Origin: Psychroserpens burtonensis DSM 12212
GTDB taxonomy: Bacteria > Bacteroidota > Bacteroidia > Flavobacteriales > Flavobacteriaceae
Assembly (NCBI RefSeq): GCF_000425305.1
Contig: NZ_AUDE01000020.1
Location: forward strand, 1 to 64,000
Reading direction: 5' to 3'
DNA length: 64,000 nucleotides
Under the pieces are notes generated by a model that made no database searches, had not been told where the DNA came from, and saw nothing but the letters and a program-made list of their open reading frames with translations. A program made the translations under genes and the position numbers. Shown here in pieces: positions 36,193-46,400 of this stretch. The first letter of the stretch is position 1; each line of letters starts with the position of its first letter.

Positions 36193-38469
36193 TTATTGCT
36201 GACTACAATTACTATCAGCGATATCTTGTGGTGAAGGGTTGTAGGCATTGTTATCAATTTGGATGGTTTCTTGGATTGACAAACCGTTTCCATTTGCAAA
36301 CAAACCTTCTAGTGCACAAAAATCTGTTAAGTTGGGGTTTGGACCTGGGTCAACAGTATCACTAAAAATCCCAAAACCTATCAATATGGACGGAAAAACA
36401 GGATTGGCGGTCACTGTTGTCAAATTTTCTAGACCATACAGCTCTATTAAAGCCTCATTATTTGCAACCCAAAGTGTTGATAGTTCTGTGATTTGTTCTA
36501 ATCCAATAAGTGTAATTAAAGCATCGTTATTATAAACTGCGAGTCCATTTAAACTTGACAAATTACTTAAAGCGTTTATTAGCGCCAATTGGTCGTTATC
36601 TTTTAATAATATGCTTGTTAACGATGTAATGGATTCCAATCCATTTAATGAGGTAAGCATATCATTGTTTTCTAGAATAAAACGACCAGTAATATTAGAG
36701 ATATTACTAAAACCTTCTAATAATATTAATATCGGATTATCAATAACTGATAAATCAGTTACACTTTCTAAGCTATCTAAACCAGATAATGTCGTTAGCG
36801 AAGTATTGCTCCCAATAAATAATCTGCCTCCTATAGTTTCAAGATTTTGAAGCCCATTAAGAGATTCTAGGTTTTCATTACTAAAAACACTTATAAGACT
36901 AGTAATAGTTGTTAAAGTTTCTAATGGAGTTAAATCAACAATATCTCCAGCATCATCCGCAATACGAAGATCACCATTTACACTTATAAAACTGAACTGA
37001 CCAAATTCATTAACCTCTGTTTGACTTGTTAATGTAACATCTCCATTGAATATTCCTCCAACATCTTCACATGTACTTAATAATCCAAGATTTATGGTTT
37101 CTCCATTTAATGTGATCTCGTTTGAAATAGTCCATTGACTAGTCTCAAAATCAAAAATTTGAATCTGTGTTGTCGTTATCATGCAATGTTGTAATCCTAT
37201 ATTAATAATGCCATCAGTAATACTAATTGTATTGTATTGATCAACGAAAACATAACCCTTAGTTAGAGGTGTGCCATTACAATTTGTAACTGCTCCAGTA
37301 ATTGTTGTCGTTTGAAATTCTTCAGAAAATGAAATATTCACATTAGAGTCAGAACTATAACCACCTAATACTTATTCATGTACCAATTGATTATTACATT
37401 TACCTCCAGTGCTATAAATTGATAATGTGATTTCTTCATTTTGAGGTATTAATCTACATTGTGCTCCATCAATTGATTGCACATTTCCAAAATAAATAAT
37501 TTGATCGGTACTATTGCGTTTCATCAATACTAAGTATGGAGTAGAGGCTTCAGAAGTACCTGAAGTAATTGAAAAGCATAGATTTACATAGTCTAAAGGT
37601 AAATCACAGTTCCACCATGTAAAATGATTAACCTCTGCAAAATATTTATTACCTACTTTAAAAGCTTCACCTTGTTCTTTCCAATAGCCCACAGCTTCAT
37701 CTAAATACTAAAGCGGTATTGTTTCTGGAGCGATATCCGTTTAGCTAAAATCTACAGGAAATTCTATAATTGCAGAACTATTTTCATCTATATTTAATTC
37801 TTCGCCAGATGGTAAAAATAAATTCACTGAAACCATCCCGTAAGTTTCTAAAATTACAGCATTATTTTCAGTCGTTTGTGCAAATAGACCTCCTGGCATT
37901 CTAGTAAAAGTGGCAGTATTATTTGGTCTAATATAATCTAAAACAACGTCTACTTGTCCTGAGTATGGATTACCATCTTGATTTATAAAATCTCCTAGAA
38001 ACCGTACTTTAATACCATTAGGTTCAGTTACTATAGAACTCTCACCAGAGTTAATCACAGCAGTAACTTCTTTTTTTAACAATACAATGTCTAATCTGTT
38101 TACACCATCTGTTTTTGGAATCACAACCCTAGACCCATTGATATAACCTTATTTATAGGATTTTATGTAAGCGAAATTTTCAAAAACCTCTACATCGTTT
38201 AGAATAAATAGCCCATTACGATCTGTAGAAGTAATGACATTACCAACGGTAATTTGAACGTTTGATAATTTCTTACCAGATTCGTTTGTGACGAGTCCAA
38301 TAAAGTTTCCTGTGGTTGTGTTTCCAAAGTTTTCAGATTGAAATATAAGATCGTTAGCTTCTAAATTTGGATCATTATTATCATTTTGAGACCCATCATC
38401 TTCTTTTTCACAATTTTGAAGTGTCAATGTCAATGAGAAAAGGAAGAATAGTTTAGTAGTTATTTTCAT
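36193..38469 (-). pseudogene. LRR/receptor-L-like lipoprotein gene with four in-frame stops
   Basis: Four open segments lie in one frame with no shift over 2.3 kb. A lipoprotein signal MKITTKLFFLF..LQNC (38469) is followed by a carboxypeptidase-regulatory-like beta domain (GFIGLVTNESGKKLSNVQITVG-like), then NHFTWWNCD, then leucine-rich receptor-L-like repeats and a C-terminal tail (ANGNGLSIQET). Stops are TAA at 38149-38151, TAA at 37741-37743, TAG at 37708-37710 and TAA at 37372-37374. The text reads FAYIKSYK-stop-GYINGSR, FPVDFS-stop-TDIAPETIPL-stop-YLDE and NQLVHE-stop-VLGGY. Restoring Gln, Trp and similar codons gives a normal protein of about 755 residues. The flanking sequence is otherwise undisturbed. 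Confidence 0.85.
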
Positions 38470-38575
38470 AGCGGTTGGTATTTGCTCCATTAAAAGATGC
38501 AAAAATTATAAAAAGGTTGCGTAAGACATTACTTTTTTTAAAAAATTAAGAAATAATGCTAATAAAAACCGATTG

Positions 38576-39808
38576 CTATTTCCTTAAATTTTTAACCCGC
38601 TCCAACAACGTAGGATGGGAGTAATGCATCGCCACATAGGCAGGATGAGGCGTCAAATTACTCAAACTATTTTTGGATAATTTTTTAAGAGAAGAGACTA
38701 AAGGTTCTGCACTGTATGTGTTTTTTGCATAATCATCTGCTTGGTATTCAAATTTACATGAGAGTTGATTCATTACTAAACTTGTGAGTTCAGAAATAGG
38801 CGAGTAGAGCAACCCAAAAGCAATTAATCCCACATGAAAACTTGGGATCTCAACACCAAGTGCGTTTGATAATAACGGATTTGAAATAAATACAGACAAT
38901 ACATAAAGTGTTACCCCTGTCAAAGCAATAGATGCCAATAAATTAAAAACAATATGTTTCTTTTTATAATGTCCAACCTCATGGGCTAAAACGGCCACAA
39001 TCTCTTCTTCGTCTAAATCTTTAACTAAGGTATCATAAAGTGTCACTCTTTTTTCACTTCCAAAACCAGAAAAGTAAGCATTGGCTTTTGTACTGCGTTT
39101 AGAACCATCAATGATAAATATCTTATCAAGATTAAAACCAACCGATGATGCATAAGTTGAAATTTTATCACGCAAAGTGCCGTCCTCTAAAGGTGTTTGT
39201 TTATTAAAAAGTGGAACAATTAATTTAGAATAAAACAGATTCATGAGTACTGTGAAAAGTGTCACAATTCCCCAAGTATAAAGCCAAAACAACTCTTGTG
39301 TTTGCTGGTAAAACCAAATGATGAGTGCTAGAATCAAACCACCTAAAACAGCCATCATAATCAAGCCTTTAATCTTATCAAGGACAAATGTTTTTTTAGT
39401 GGTTTTATTAAATCCGAAGCGTTCCTCAATAACGAAGGTTTTATAATAACTAAAGGGTGTAGACATCAAATCACTGGCAAGCATAATTATCCCGAAGAAA
39501 ATTAAAGCAACGATAACTGGGTTTTCGCTATAACTTCTAGCGAAGTTATCTACGTATTCAAATCCGTCTAAAAAGAGAAACCCTAAAGTGAGCACTAAAG
39601 AAAACAAAGAACTCCAAAGCCCAAATTTATAATTGGTCTTTTTATAGGCTTGTGATTTTTTATATTCGGTATCGTCATAGACATCTTCTAATTCAATAGG
39701 AACTGGATTATCGTAATTTTTTGCATTGAGGTAATCTAAAACCTTGTCAATAACGAAATTGATACTAATTATAAAAATGATGATGTAGAAAAGAGTTATG
39801 TAAGTCAT
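38576..39808 (-). CDS. M48 family CAAX-type metalloprotease
   Basis: A 410-residue Ste24-type membrane protease. Transmembrane helices are at about 2-22, 62-82, 95-115, 150-172, 182-202, and two more at about 290-345. The zinc motif HEVGH (LAHEVGHYKKKH) is at about 275, and a third zinc ligand lies in the EYQADDYA segment. Family role: CAAX processing in eukaryotes, quality control of membrane proteins in bacteria. It is oriented toward the broken LRR gene and shares no operon with it. Substrate unknown. Confidence 0.92.
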   Translation of the reverse strand: MTYITLFYIIIFIISINFVIDKVLDYLNAKNYDNPVPIELEDVYDDTEYKKSQAYKKTNYKFGLWSSLFSLVLTLGFLFLDGFEYVDNFARSYSENPVIVALIFFGIIMLASDLMSTPFSYYKTFVIEERFGFNKTTKKTFVLDKIKGLIMMAVLGGLILALIIWFYQQTQELFWLYTWGIVTLFTVLMNLFYSKLIVPLFNKQTPLEDGTLRDKISTYASSVGFNLDKIFIIDGSKRSTKANAYFSGFGSEKRVTLYDTLVKDLDEEEIVAVLAHEVGHYKKKHIVFNLLASIALTGVTLYVLSVFISNPLLSNALGVEIPSFHVGLIAFGLLYSPISELTSLVMNQLSCKFEYQADDYAKNTYSAEPLVSSLKKLSKNSLSNLTPHPAYVAMHYSHPTLLERVKNLRK

Positions 39809-39992
39809 ATCGTTGTTTTACAATTGTAAAGATAATCGCTATTTGTCTTCAATAGAGACTAAGTTATATTTAATTTCTATTGTCACATTATGCAGTGCTG
39901 AATTGAAAATATATTGTCGTTTAAAGTACAATGCGAAGCTATCCAAGTGCTGTACAATTTTCATGTCCATTAAAACTCTCAATAAAATGGAC

Positions 39993-40793
39993 TTAATTAA
40001 AACGACGTTGCCTTTTAACTTCAAAAATCAAAATTCCTGCTGCGACAGAGACATTCATACTGTCAATTTCGCCTTGCATTGGGATTTTAATGTTCTGAGT
40101 AGAGGCTTTTCGCCATGAGTCACTCAATCCATCGGCTTCTGTGCCGACCACAATTGCAGTTGATTGTGTGTAATCCTGTTCGTGATAATTGACTGCTTCC
40201 TGTAAAATAGCGCTGTAAATAGAAATTTTATGGTCTTTTAAAAATATAATTATCTCATCAGTGTCACCAACAGCAACTTGATTGGTAAACAGGCAACCAA
40301 CACTAGATCTTATAATATTTGGGTTATACAAATCACCTTTTGGGTTAGCAATAATCACAGCATCTACATGAGCAGCATCTGCAGTGCGAAGAATGGCTCC
40401 AATATTCCCAGGTTTCTCTGGAGCTTCGGCAACGAGTATTAAGGGGTTTGTCTTCGGAAATTTTAAATCTTGTAGTTTATGCTGTTTCATTTCAGCAATA
40501 GCGATTATGCCTTCTGTAGAACTGCGATATGCCAATTTTTCAAATACATCTTTAGAAATTTTGATGCGTTCAATTTCCGAAGAAATGAGAACCTCTAAAT
40601 CCTCTGGAGATATTAATTCTGGATAAAACAAAACAGACGTAATCTTATAATTAGCCTTTACTGCTAATACTAATTCACGCTGACCTTCAATAATAAAAAG
40701 ACCCGTTTTTTTGCGTTCTCGAGATTTGTCTTTTAAAACAAGAATTTGTTTTATCAGTTGGTTTTGTGTGCTCGAAATTTCTTTATAGTGCAT
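39993..40793 (-). CDS. TrmH/SpoU-family RNA methyltransferase
   Basis: A SPOUT-class 2'-O-methyltransferase of about 266 residues. The N-terminal substrate domain has LKDKSRERKKTGLFIIEGQREL. The knotted SAM-binding domain has EAPEKPGNIGAILRTADAA, NPNIIRSSVG, VVGTEADGLS and IPMQGEIDSMNVSVAAGILIFE. The start at 40793 is preferred because a -7 element at 40825-40832 would give a 26-base leader; an in-frame ATG at 40808 would leave about 11 bases. It is transcribed alone. Whether it modifies 23S rRNA or tRNA cannot be told from the sequence. Confidence 0.92.
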   Translation of the reverse strand: MHYKEISSTQNQLIKQILVLKDKSRERKKTGLFIIEGQRELVLAVKANYKITSVLFYPELISPEDLEVLISSEIERIKISKDVFEKLAYRSSTEGIIAIAEMKQHKLQDLKFPKTNPLILVAEAPEKPGNIGAILRTADAAHVDAVIIANPKGDLYNPNIIRSSVGCLFTNQVAVGDTDEIIIFLKDHKISIYSAILQEAVNYHEQDYTQSTAIVVGTEADGLSDSWRKASTQNIKIPMQGEIDSMNVSVAAGILIFEVKRQRRFN

Positions 40794-40824
40794 TGTGTTA
40801 AAATTCAAGATATTTAAGAGTTAA

Positions 40825-40832
40825 CAAATTTA
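40825..40832 (-). promoter_or_regulatory. Candidate -7 element TAAATTTG upstream of TrmH-family gene
   Basis: An exact TAnnTTTG element on the minus strand, 26-32 bases before the two possible ATGs. No clear -33 TTG at the right distance. Confidence 0.4.
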
Positions 40833-40993
40833 CATTTTATCAAACATATTCTGCATTAATCTTGGTATAGAATTTAATACATATTTTATTAAAGGGTAGG
40901 AAAATTAAAAACATACATGTTATACTAGTATACGAATCTATTGTCTTTTTGATATGTATTTGTAACTTATAACAACCAATCAAACACTTATTT

Positions 40994-43900
40994 ATGAAAT
41001 CAAAATTACTCTTTCCGCTAATTGTTCTCTTCTTTTCTTTTCTTACAAATGCCCAAAATCTTGTTATGCAAGATGGTGCTTGGACAGAATGTGATTTTGT
41101 CTTAACAGATACAGGAGATGTTACTTCTAATTATGGTAACAACGAAAATTTGACATTAACATTATGTCCACCAACTGATGGAGAGTTAGTGACGATAAAC
41201 TTTAGTGAATTCTCAACACAAGCAAATCTTGATGTATTGAGTATTTATGATGGTGCATCTGCCGATAGTCCATTAATTGGGACGTATTCAGGAACAAATA
41301 ATCCTGGGTTTATCTCAGCAGATAACGCTTCTGGATGTTTAACTATTAATTTTACCAGTGACGCTAGTGGTACAACTATGGGTTGGACTGCTGAAGTATT
41401 TTGCGAAACGCAAGATTTTGAAATCAATCAACCTACTGATTATTTTGTGTGTGATGAAAACTCTGATGGTTTTTATGATTTTGACTTAACACAAAAAGAT
41501 CAAGAAATTTTATCTGGTTTATCCCCAAGTGATTATATAGTAACGTATTACGTAACACAGCAGGATGCAGATAACATGACTAATGCGCTTGTTAGCCCTT
41601 ATGCCAATACAGTCAACCCACAATTGATTTATGTTAGTGTCATTAATCTTTCAACTGGTAATGTGCAACAAACCTCGTTTACTCTTTTCGTTAATGTGGC
41701 TCCCCAACCAGAATTACTAGATCTTTATGAAATTTGTGAAGGTGGAAGTATTATTTTAGATTCTTTATTGAATAATCCAGATTTTCAATACCAATGGTAT
41801 GTAGATGGTTTTATTCTAGTAGGAGAAACGTTTTCTATATTAGAAGTTGTTGAACAAGGCTATTATCAATTACAAGTTTTTACAGCAGATGGATGCGAGT
41901 CTTTTGATGAAGCAGAAGTTATTTTAACAACATTTCAAGTAGATACTCCAGATTCGTTTATAGTTTGTGATGATGATGACGATGGTTTTGCATCGTTCGA
42001 TTTAGAGAGTCAAATGTTAGAAATTATAGGTGCTGTTGATAATCCTACGTTAGTTGTTACGTTTCATGAATCAGAAGCTGATGCGCTTAATGACTTAAAC
42101 TCACTTATCTCGCCATATAACAATATTGTTCAACTTAGTCAAGTGATTTATATTAGAGTAAGTTCTATCGTTGGAGACTGTGCTACTGTATCACCATTAG
42201 AACTTATTGTTGATATCAATTGTGTATCATCTTCATCTTCCATTCTAAATATATGTGCTGATGATCCTAATATTCCTGTGGATGTAGATTTAACAGTAGA
42301 AGAAACGACTTTGGTTAACGGTGAAGATACTTCAAATTTCATATTTGAATATTACTTAACTGAGGCAGAAGCAGATTCCCAAACAAACCCGATTACTAAT
42401 CCTAGTAGTTTTGCCATTAGTGGTAATTCGGCAACAATTTTTGTTAGAGTAGAAGAGGTTGGAACTGGAGATAATACGATTGAAAATATTTTTGTGAATT
42501 TTAATTTAAATCCGCAAGTAGACTTTAATGGTCCTTACACAGTTTGTTCTGGTAACGAAATTGTATTGACGCCATTTGTAAATGGAGGATCTGGAGCAGG
42601 ATTTAACTATTTATGGAACGATGGTCAAATAGACCCAGAAATTGTAGTTTTTGAAGCTGGATTATATTCAGTGACTGTTACAGATACGTTAACAGGTTGT
42701 ACCGGTTTTGCAGAAGTTCAAGTAGATTTAGGTGAAGCTGCAAATATCACTGCACCACAAACTTTAGTGTCATGTGGTACTAATGGTGTTTTTGATTTAA
42801 CGAGTATCATTCCAGATGTATTAAACGGATTAGATCCAAATAATTACAATATTGCGTTTTATGATAATTTCAGTAACGTATTTAGTCAAACTAATGCACT
42901 TGCTGATCCAGATCTATATACGGCTACATCAAACCCTCAAACAGTGTATATAAGAGTAGGTAACCTTACTGATGAATGTTTCGCTTTTGGGGCTTTTGAT
43001 CTTATTTCAGAGAATTGCCCAACAACTATTGATTGTGCAGAAGGTCCTGTAAATACCACGTATTGTTATGAACTTAATTCAGCAGAACAATACACATATG
43101 CAAGTGCAGATGGTTTTCCAGTACAAGTGGTTTTTAATGCTGGTCAAGTAGAAAATACTTGGGATGAATTAACGGTATTAGATACAGATGGTTCTTTGTT
43201 ATATTCTGGATATGGTCATGATGGAGATCTTACAGGATTAACATTTATGTCTTCAGGAGATACACTTACTATTTATGTAGACTCTGATGAAGTTTTCGCT
43301 TGCTCAACTGAAAATTACACACCTATAGATTATGATGTGAGCTGTGTTGATTTGACTGCTGTACCAAACTGTACGTCAGTTTTAACAACTCCCGTCAATG
43401 GAGATATTGATATCAATGAAAATACAGATTTGACTTGGACTGCCGCTTCTGGTTTAGTGGCTGGTTATAAATTAACGGTTGGTATTACTTCAAACGGTAC
43501 AGAAGTTATCGATAATCAAGATGTAGGTAATGTGTTAGCTTATGATGTTGGAACGTTAGATTATGAAACAACATATTATGTAACCATTACAGCATACAAT
43601 GCTAATGGTGATGCCTTAGATTGTAACGAAGAAAGTTTTACAACTAGAGCTAATCCAAATCAAACTGTGGTTTGTGATGAGGGAGGCGTAAATACGATGT
43701 ATTGCTACGATGATGATGATACTTCAGAATTTAGTTTTCAAAGCGATAGTGGAGAACCATTAACTATTTTCTTTAATGCAGGAACTACCGAAGTTAATTT
43801 TGATGAAATCACCATATTAGATTCAGATGGCACTATAATGAATCCAACCTTGCCTTATGGAAATAATGGAGATTTTTCTGGATTGACTTATACATCCACA

Positions 43901-45397
43901 GGAGTAACGATTACTGTAGCTTTTGATTCAGATAATACGGTGAGTTGTGCAGGAGGAAATGATTGCTGTACAATTCAGTTTGATTTTGATGTCTATTGCT
44001 CAACTTCAGTAGGAATAATTGAAGTAAACGCTTTTGTAGATGCTAATGCAAATACCATTTTTGATGGATTAGAGCTTAGTTTCTCTAACGGCTACTTTAC
44101 TTACGAAAAGAATAACGACGGAAATATCAATACCGTAAATTCTTCAACTGGCTCATTTCAAATATTGAGTACTAGTGAGACAGATCTATACGATATTACA
44201 TTTAATTTATATGAAGAGTCTTTACCATGTTATGATATTGCAACAAGTGTATTTGATAATATTAGTGTCGCTAATGGCACTACCGAAGTTTTAGATTTTG
44301 CGGTTGTAGAAGAACAAAGTTGTGAAGACTTAGCGGTTTATCTTATTAACTTTGGAGCACCACCAAGACCAGGATTTAATCATATTAATTATTTAGTATT
44401 TGAAAATTTAGGCTTTACAACAATAGTTTCTGGTAGTATAGAATTTACTGCAGATCCGCAACTTATTTATAATGGTGTAGCATTTGTTAATCCTAACTAT
44501 GTTATTAACACTACAACCACAGGTTTTACAGTAGATTTTGTAAACCTTCTACCTGGAGAGGCAGAGTTTATTCAGATTTCATTTACTAGCCCTGCAGAAG
44601 TAGAACTAGGTGAGATTGTAACTAATACTGCAAACTATGTTACAGATACAAATGATTTAGTGGCTAGCAATAACTACTCAACATTATCTGAGTTGGTTGT
44701 TGGTTCTTGGGATCCAAACGATAAAAGAGAATCTCATGGTCCTCGAGTAAACTATGATGATTTTGCAGCATCAGATGAGTGGTTGTATTATACTATTCGT
44801 TTCCAGAATTTAGGAACATTTGAAGCAGATTTTGTTAGAATAGATGATGCTTTAAATAGTCAATTAGATGCAGCAACATTCCAGATGTTGAGATCAAGTC
44901 ATGATTATGTGGTCACAAGAACAGATACTGATTTAGAGTGGTTCTTTGAAGATATCAACTTACCGGCAGAGCAAGATGATGTAGAAGGTAGTCAAGGTTT
45001 TGTTTACTTTAGAATTAAGCCAAATCCAGGGTATAGTATTGGAGATATCATCCCAAATACAGCAGCCATTTTCTTTGACTTTAATGCACCTGTAATTACC
45101 AATCAATTTGATACCGTATTCGTAGAAGATAATTTATCTGTTGGAGATGCAAATTTCATGGCATTTGATATGTTCCCAAATCCTGCAAAAGATAAAGTGA
45201 CGATACGCTTAAATGCTAACCACTTCGGAAATGTAACAGTCCATATTATTGATCTCCAAGGAAAGCGAATCTTAGAACAGTACATTTCCGAAGGAAATAA
45301 TCTCGAATTAGATATTACAGATTTACAAAGCGGACTCTATTTCGTGAAACTAAATACAAATAATAAAAGCCGAGTTAAAAAATTGATTATAGAATAA
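40994..45397 (+). CDS. T9SS-secreted multidomain protein with CUB domain
   Basis: A 1467-residue exported protein. The signal peptide ends LTNA|Q at about residue 20. A CUB-like domain covers about 25-138 (CLTINFTSDASGTTMGWTAEVFCE-like). Repeats of about 110 residues follow, with FxVCDDDDDGFASFDL and VYIRVGN-like strand motifs. Two related domains with VCDEGGVNTMYCYDDD and fibronectin-like strands are at about 680-1000. A DUF7619-type region (SWDPNDKRESHGP, IGDIIPNTAAIFFDFNAPV) is at about 1235-1385. The C-terminus is a type A T9SS sorting domain: FPNPAKDKVTIRL, IIDLQGKRIL, LQSGLYFVKL. Likely a surface adhesin or secreted binding protein. Confidence 0.9.
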   Translation: MKSKLLFPLIVLFFSFLTNAQNLVMQDGAWTECDFVLTDTGDVTSNYGNNENLTLTLCPPTDGELVTINFSEFSTQANLDVLSIYDGASADSPLIGTYSGTNNPGFISADNASGCLTINFTSDASGTTMGWTAEVFCETQDFEINQPTDYFVCDENSDGFYDFDLTQKDQEILSGLSPSDYIVTYYVTQQDADNMTNALVSPYANTVNPQLIYVSVINLSTGNVQQTSFTLFVNVAPQPELLDLYEICEGGSIILDSLLNNPDFQYQWYVDGFILVGETFSILEVVEQGYYQLQVFTADGCESFDEAEVILTTFQVDTPDSFIVCDDDDDGFASFDLESQMLEIIGAVDNPTLVVTFHESEADALNDLNSLISPYNNIVQLSQVIYIRVSSIVGDCATVSPLELIVDINCVSSSSSILNICADDPNIPVDVDLTVEETTLVNGEDTSNFIFEYYLTEAEADSQTNPITNPSSFAISGNSATIFVRVEEVGTGDNTIENIFVNFNLNPQVDFNGPYTVCSGNEIVLTPFVNGGSGAGFNYLWNDGQIDPEIVVFEAGLYSVTVTDTLTGCTGFAEVQVDLGEAANITAPQTLVSCGTNGVFDLTSIIPDVLNGLDPNNYNIAFYDNFSNVFSQTNALADPDLYTATSNPQTVYIRVGNLTDECFAFGAFDLISENCPTTIDCAEGPVNTTYCYELNSAEQYTYASADGFPVQVVFNAGQVENTWDELTVLDTDGSLLYSGYGHDGDLTGLTFMSSGDTLTIYVDSDEVFACSTENYTPIDYDVSCVDLTAVPNCTSVLTTPVNGDIDINENTDLTWTAASGLVAGYKLTVGITSNGTEVIDNQDVGNVLAYDVGTLDYETTYYVTITAYNANGDALDCNEESFTTRANPNQTVVCDEGGVNTMYCYDDDDTSEFSFQSDSGEPLTIFFNAGTTEVNFDEITILDSDGTIMNPTLPYGNNGDFSGLTYTSTGVTITVAFDSDNTVSCAGGNDCCTIQFDFDVYCSTSVGIIEVNAFVDANANTIFDGLELSFSNGYFTYEKNNDGNINTVNSSTGSFQILSTSETDLYDITFNLYEESLPCYDIATSVFDNISVANGTTEVLDFAVVEEQSCEDLAVYLINFGAPPRPGFNHINYLVFENLGFTTIVSGSIEFTADPQLIYNGVAFVNPNYVINTTTTGFTVDFVNLLPGEAEFIQISFTSPAEVELGEIVTNTANYVTDTNDLVASNNYSTLSELVVGSWDPNDKRESHGPRVNYDDFAASDEWLYYTIRFQNLGTFEADFVRIDDALNSQLDAATFQMLRSSHDYVVTRTDTDLEWFFEDINLPAEQDDVEGSQGFVYFRIKPNPGYSIGDIIPNTAAIFFDFNAPVITNQFDTVFVEDNLSVGDANFMAFDMFPNPAKDKVTIRLNANHFGNVTVHIIDLQGKRILEQYISEGNNLELDITDLQSGLYFVKLNTNNKSRVKKLIIE

Positions 45398-45417
45398 GCT
45401 AGTGCAATTAATTCAGG

Positions 45418-45448
45418 AAAGTCTCAGGAAATTATTGAGGCTTTTTTT
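45418..45448 (+). terminator. Rho-independent terminator after T9SS protein gene
   Basis: A short stem (AGTCTCA paired with TGAGGCT, with one G-U) around a loop is followed by seven T. It lies about 20 bases after the stop. Confidence 0.7.
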
Positions 45449-45513
45449 GTAAGCATTTCTTGTTATCTTCGTCTTCTGTTAGGGAATAACAAACAACTAA
45501 AAACACACGATTA

Positions 45514-46317
45514 ATGACATTTAAAAGTTTAGTAATAGTAGCATTCATAGTTTTTACGTCTTGCAAAGACAATAAAACTCCAGAAACCGTTGAATTCATA
45601 GATTATTCTAAAGAGAATTTAGATGTCACTACAAGTGCTTATCCAGAAAATATTACCAATGTAATGAATGCACATGGTGGAATTGACCCTTGGAGAAAAA
45701 TGAATACCTTAAAATTCACAATGTCTAAAGAAACAGGTGATGAAATCACGACTACAGATTTACATAATAGATATTCTATAATTGAAATGCCAAAGCATAC
45801 TATTGGGTATGATGGAGAAGTTGTATGGTTACAGAATAAGGATAAAACGGCTTATGATGGGAACCCTAAGTTTTATTATAATTTGATGTTTTATTTCTAT
45901 GCAATGCCTTTTATTTTAGCAGACGATGGTATTATCTATGAGGATGTTGATCCCTTAAGGTTTGAAGGTAAAGCATATCCTGGAATTAAAATTTCTTATG
46001 AAGGTGGAGTAGGAGAATCACCAGAAGATGAATATATTCTATATTACAATCCAACTACTGGAGAAATGGCTTGGTTGGGATATACAGTGACTTTCTTTAC
46101 TAGTGAAAAAAGTAAGGAATGGCATTTCATAAAATATAGTGATTGGCAAACAGTCAACGGATTAAAATTACCAAAACGTTTGACTTGGTATAATGTTGAA
46201 AATAATTTACCAACGACAAAACGTAACCATTTAGATTTTACAAACGTTGTATTAACGCAATCTTCAAAAGGTGCGTCATCCTTTGCTATGCCTGCAAATG
46301 CAGAACGAATAAAATAG
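45514..46317 (+). CDS. DUF6503 family lipoprotein
   Basis: A 267-residue protein with a lipoprotein signal: a short hydrophobic stretch then FTSC at residues 13-16. The mature part has NVMNAHGGIDPWRKMNTLKF, IGYDGEVVWLQ, YYNLMFYFYAMPFILAD and ISYEGGVGESPEDEYILYY, the pattern of DUF6503, a Bacteroidota family with a lipoprotein-carrier (LolA)-like beta fold. Likely periplasm-facing at the outer membrane. It stands alone and ends at a strong shared terminator. Function unknown. Confidence 0.82.
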   Translation: MTFKSLVIVAFIVFTSCKDNKTPETVEFIDYSKENLDVTTSAYPENITNVMNAHGGIDPWRKMNTLKFTMSKETGDEITTTDLHNRYSIIEMPKHTIGYDGEVVWLQNKDKTAYDGNPKFYYNLMFYFYAMPFILADDGIIYEDVDPLRFEGKAYPGIKISYEGGVGESPEDEYILYYNPTTGEMAWLGYTVTFFTSEKSKEWHFIKYSDWQTVNGLKLPKRLTWYNVENNLPTTKRNHLDFTNVVLTQSSKGASSFAMPANAERIK

Positions 46318-46350
46318 AGTTCGTTTTAGAGATATTGTAACTCATAAAAG

Positions 46351-46384
46351 AAAACCTGTCAAGTTTAAACTTGACAGGTTTTTT
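46351..46384. terminator. Bidirectional terminator, perfect 32-bp palindrome
   Basis: A perfect inverted repeat (arms AAAACCTGTCAAGTTT and its complement) with T-runs on both strands lies between the convergent DUF6503 and amidohydrolase genes. Confidence 0.88.
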
Positions 46385-46400
46385 AATAAATAATTTAATT

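Noticed and set aside
36193-38469. Four separate small genes in place of one broken gene
   Set aside because: The segments share one frame, the middle ones lack starts with plausible ribosome sites, and the joined product matches one known domain order.
39839-40024. Minus-strand open frame of 61 codons after the TrmH-family gene
   Set aside because: It overlaps the 3' end of that gene in another frame, has no known motif and no separate start signal.
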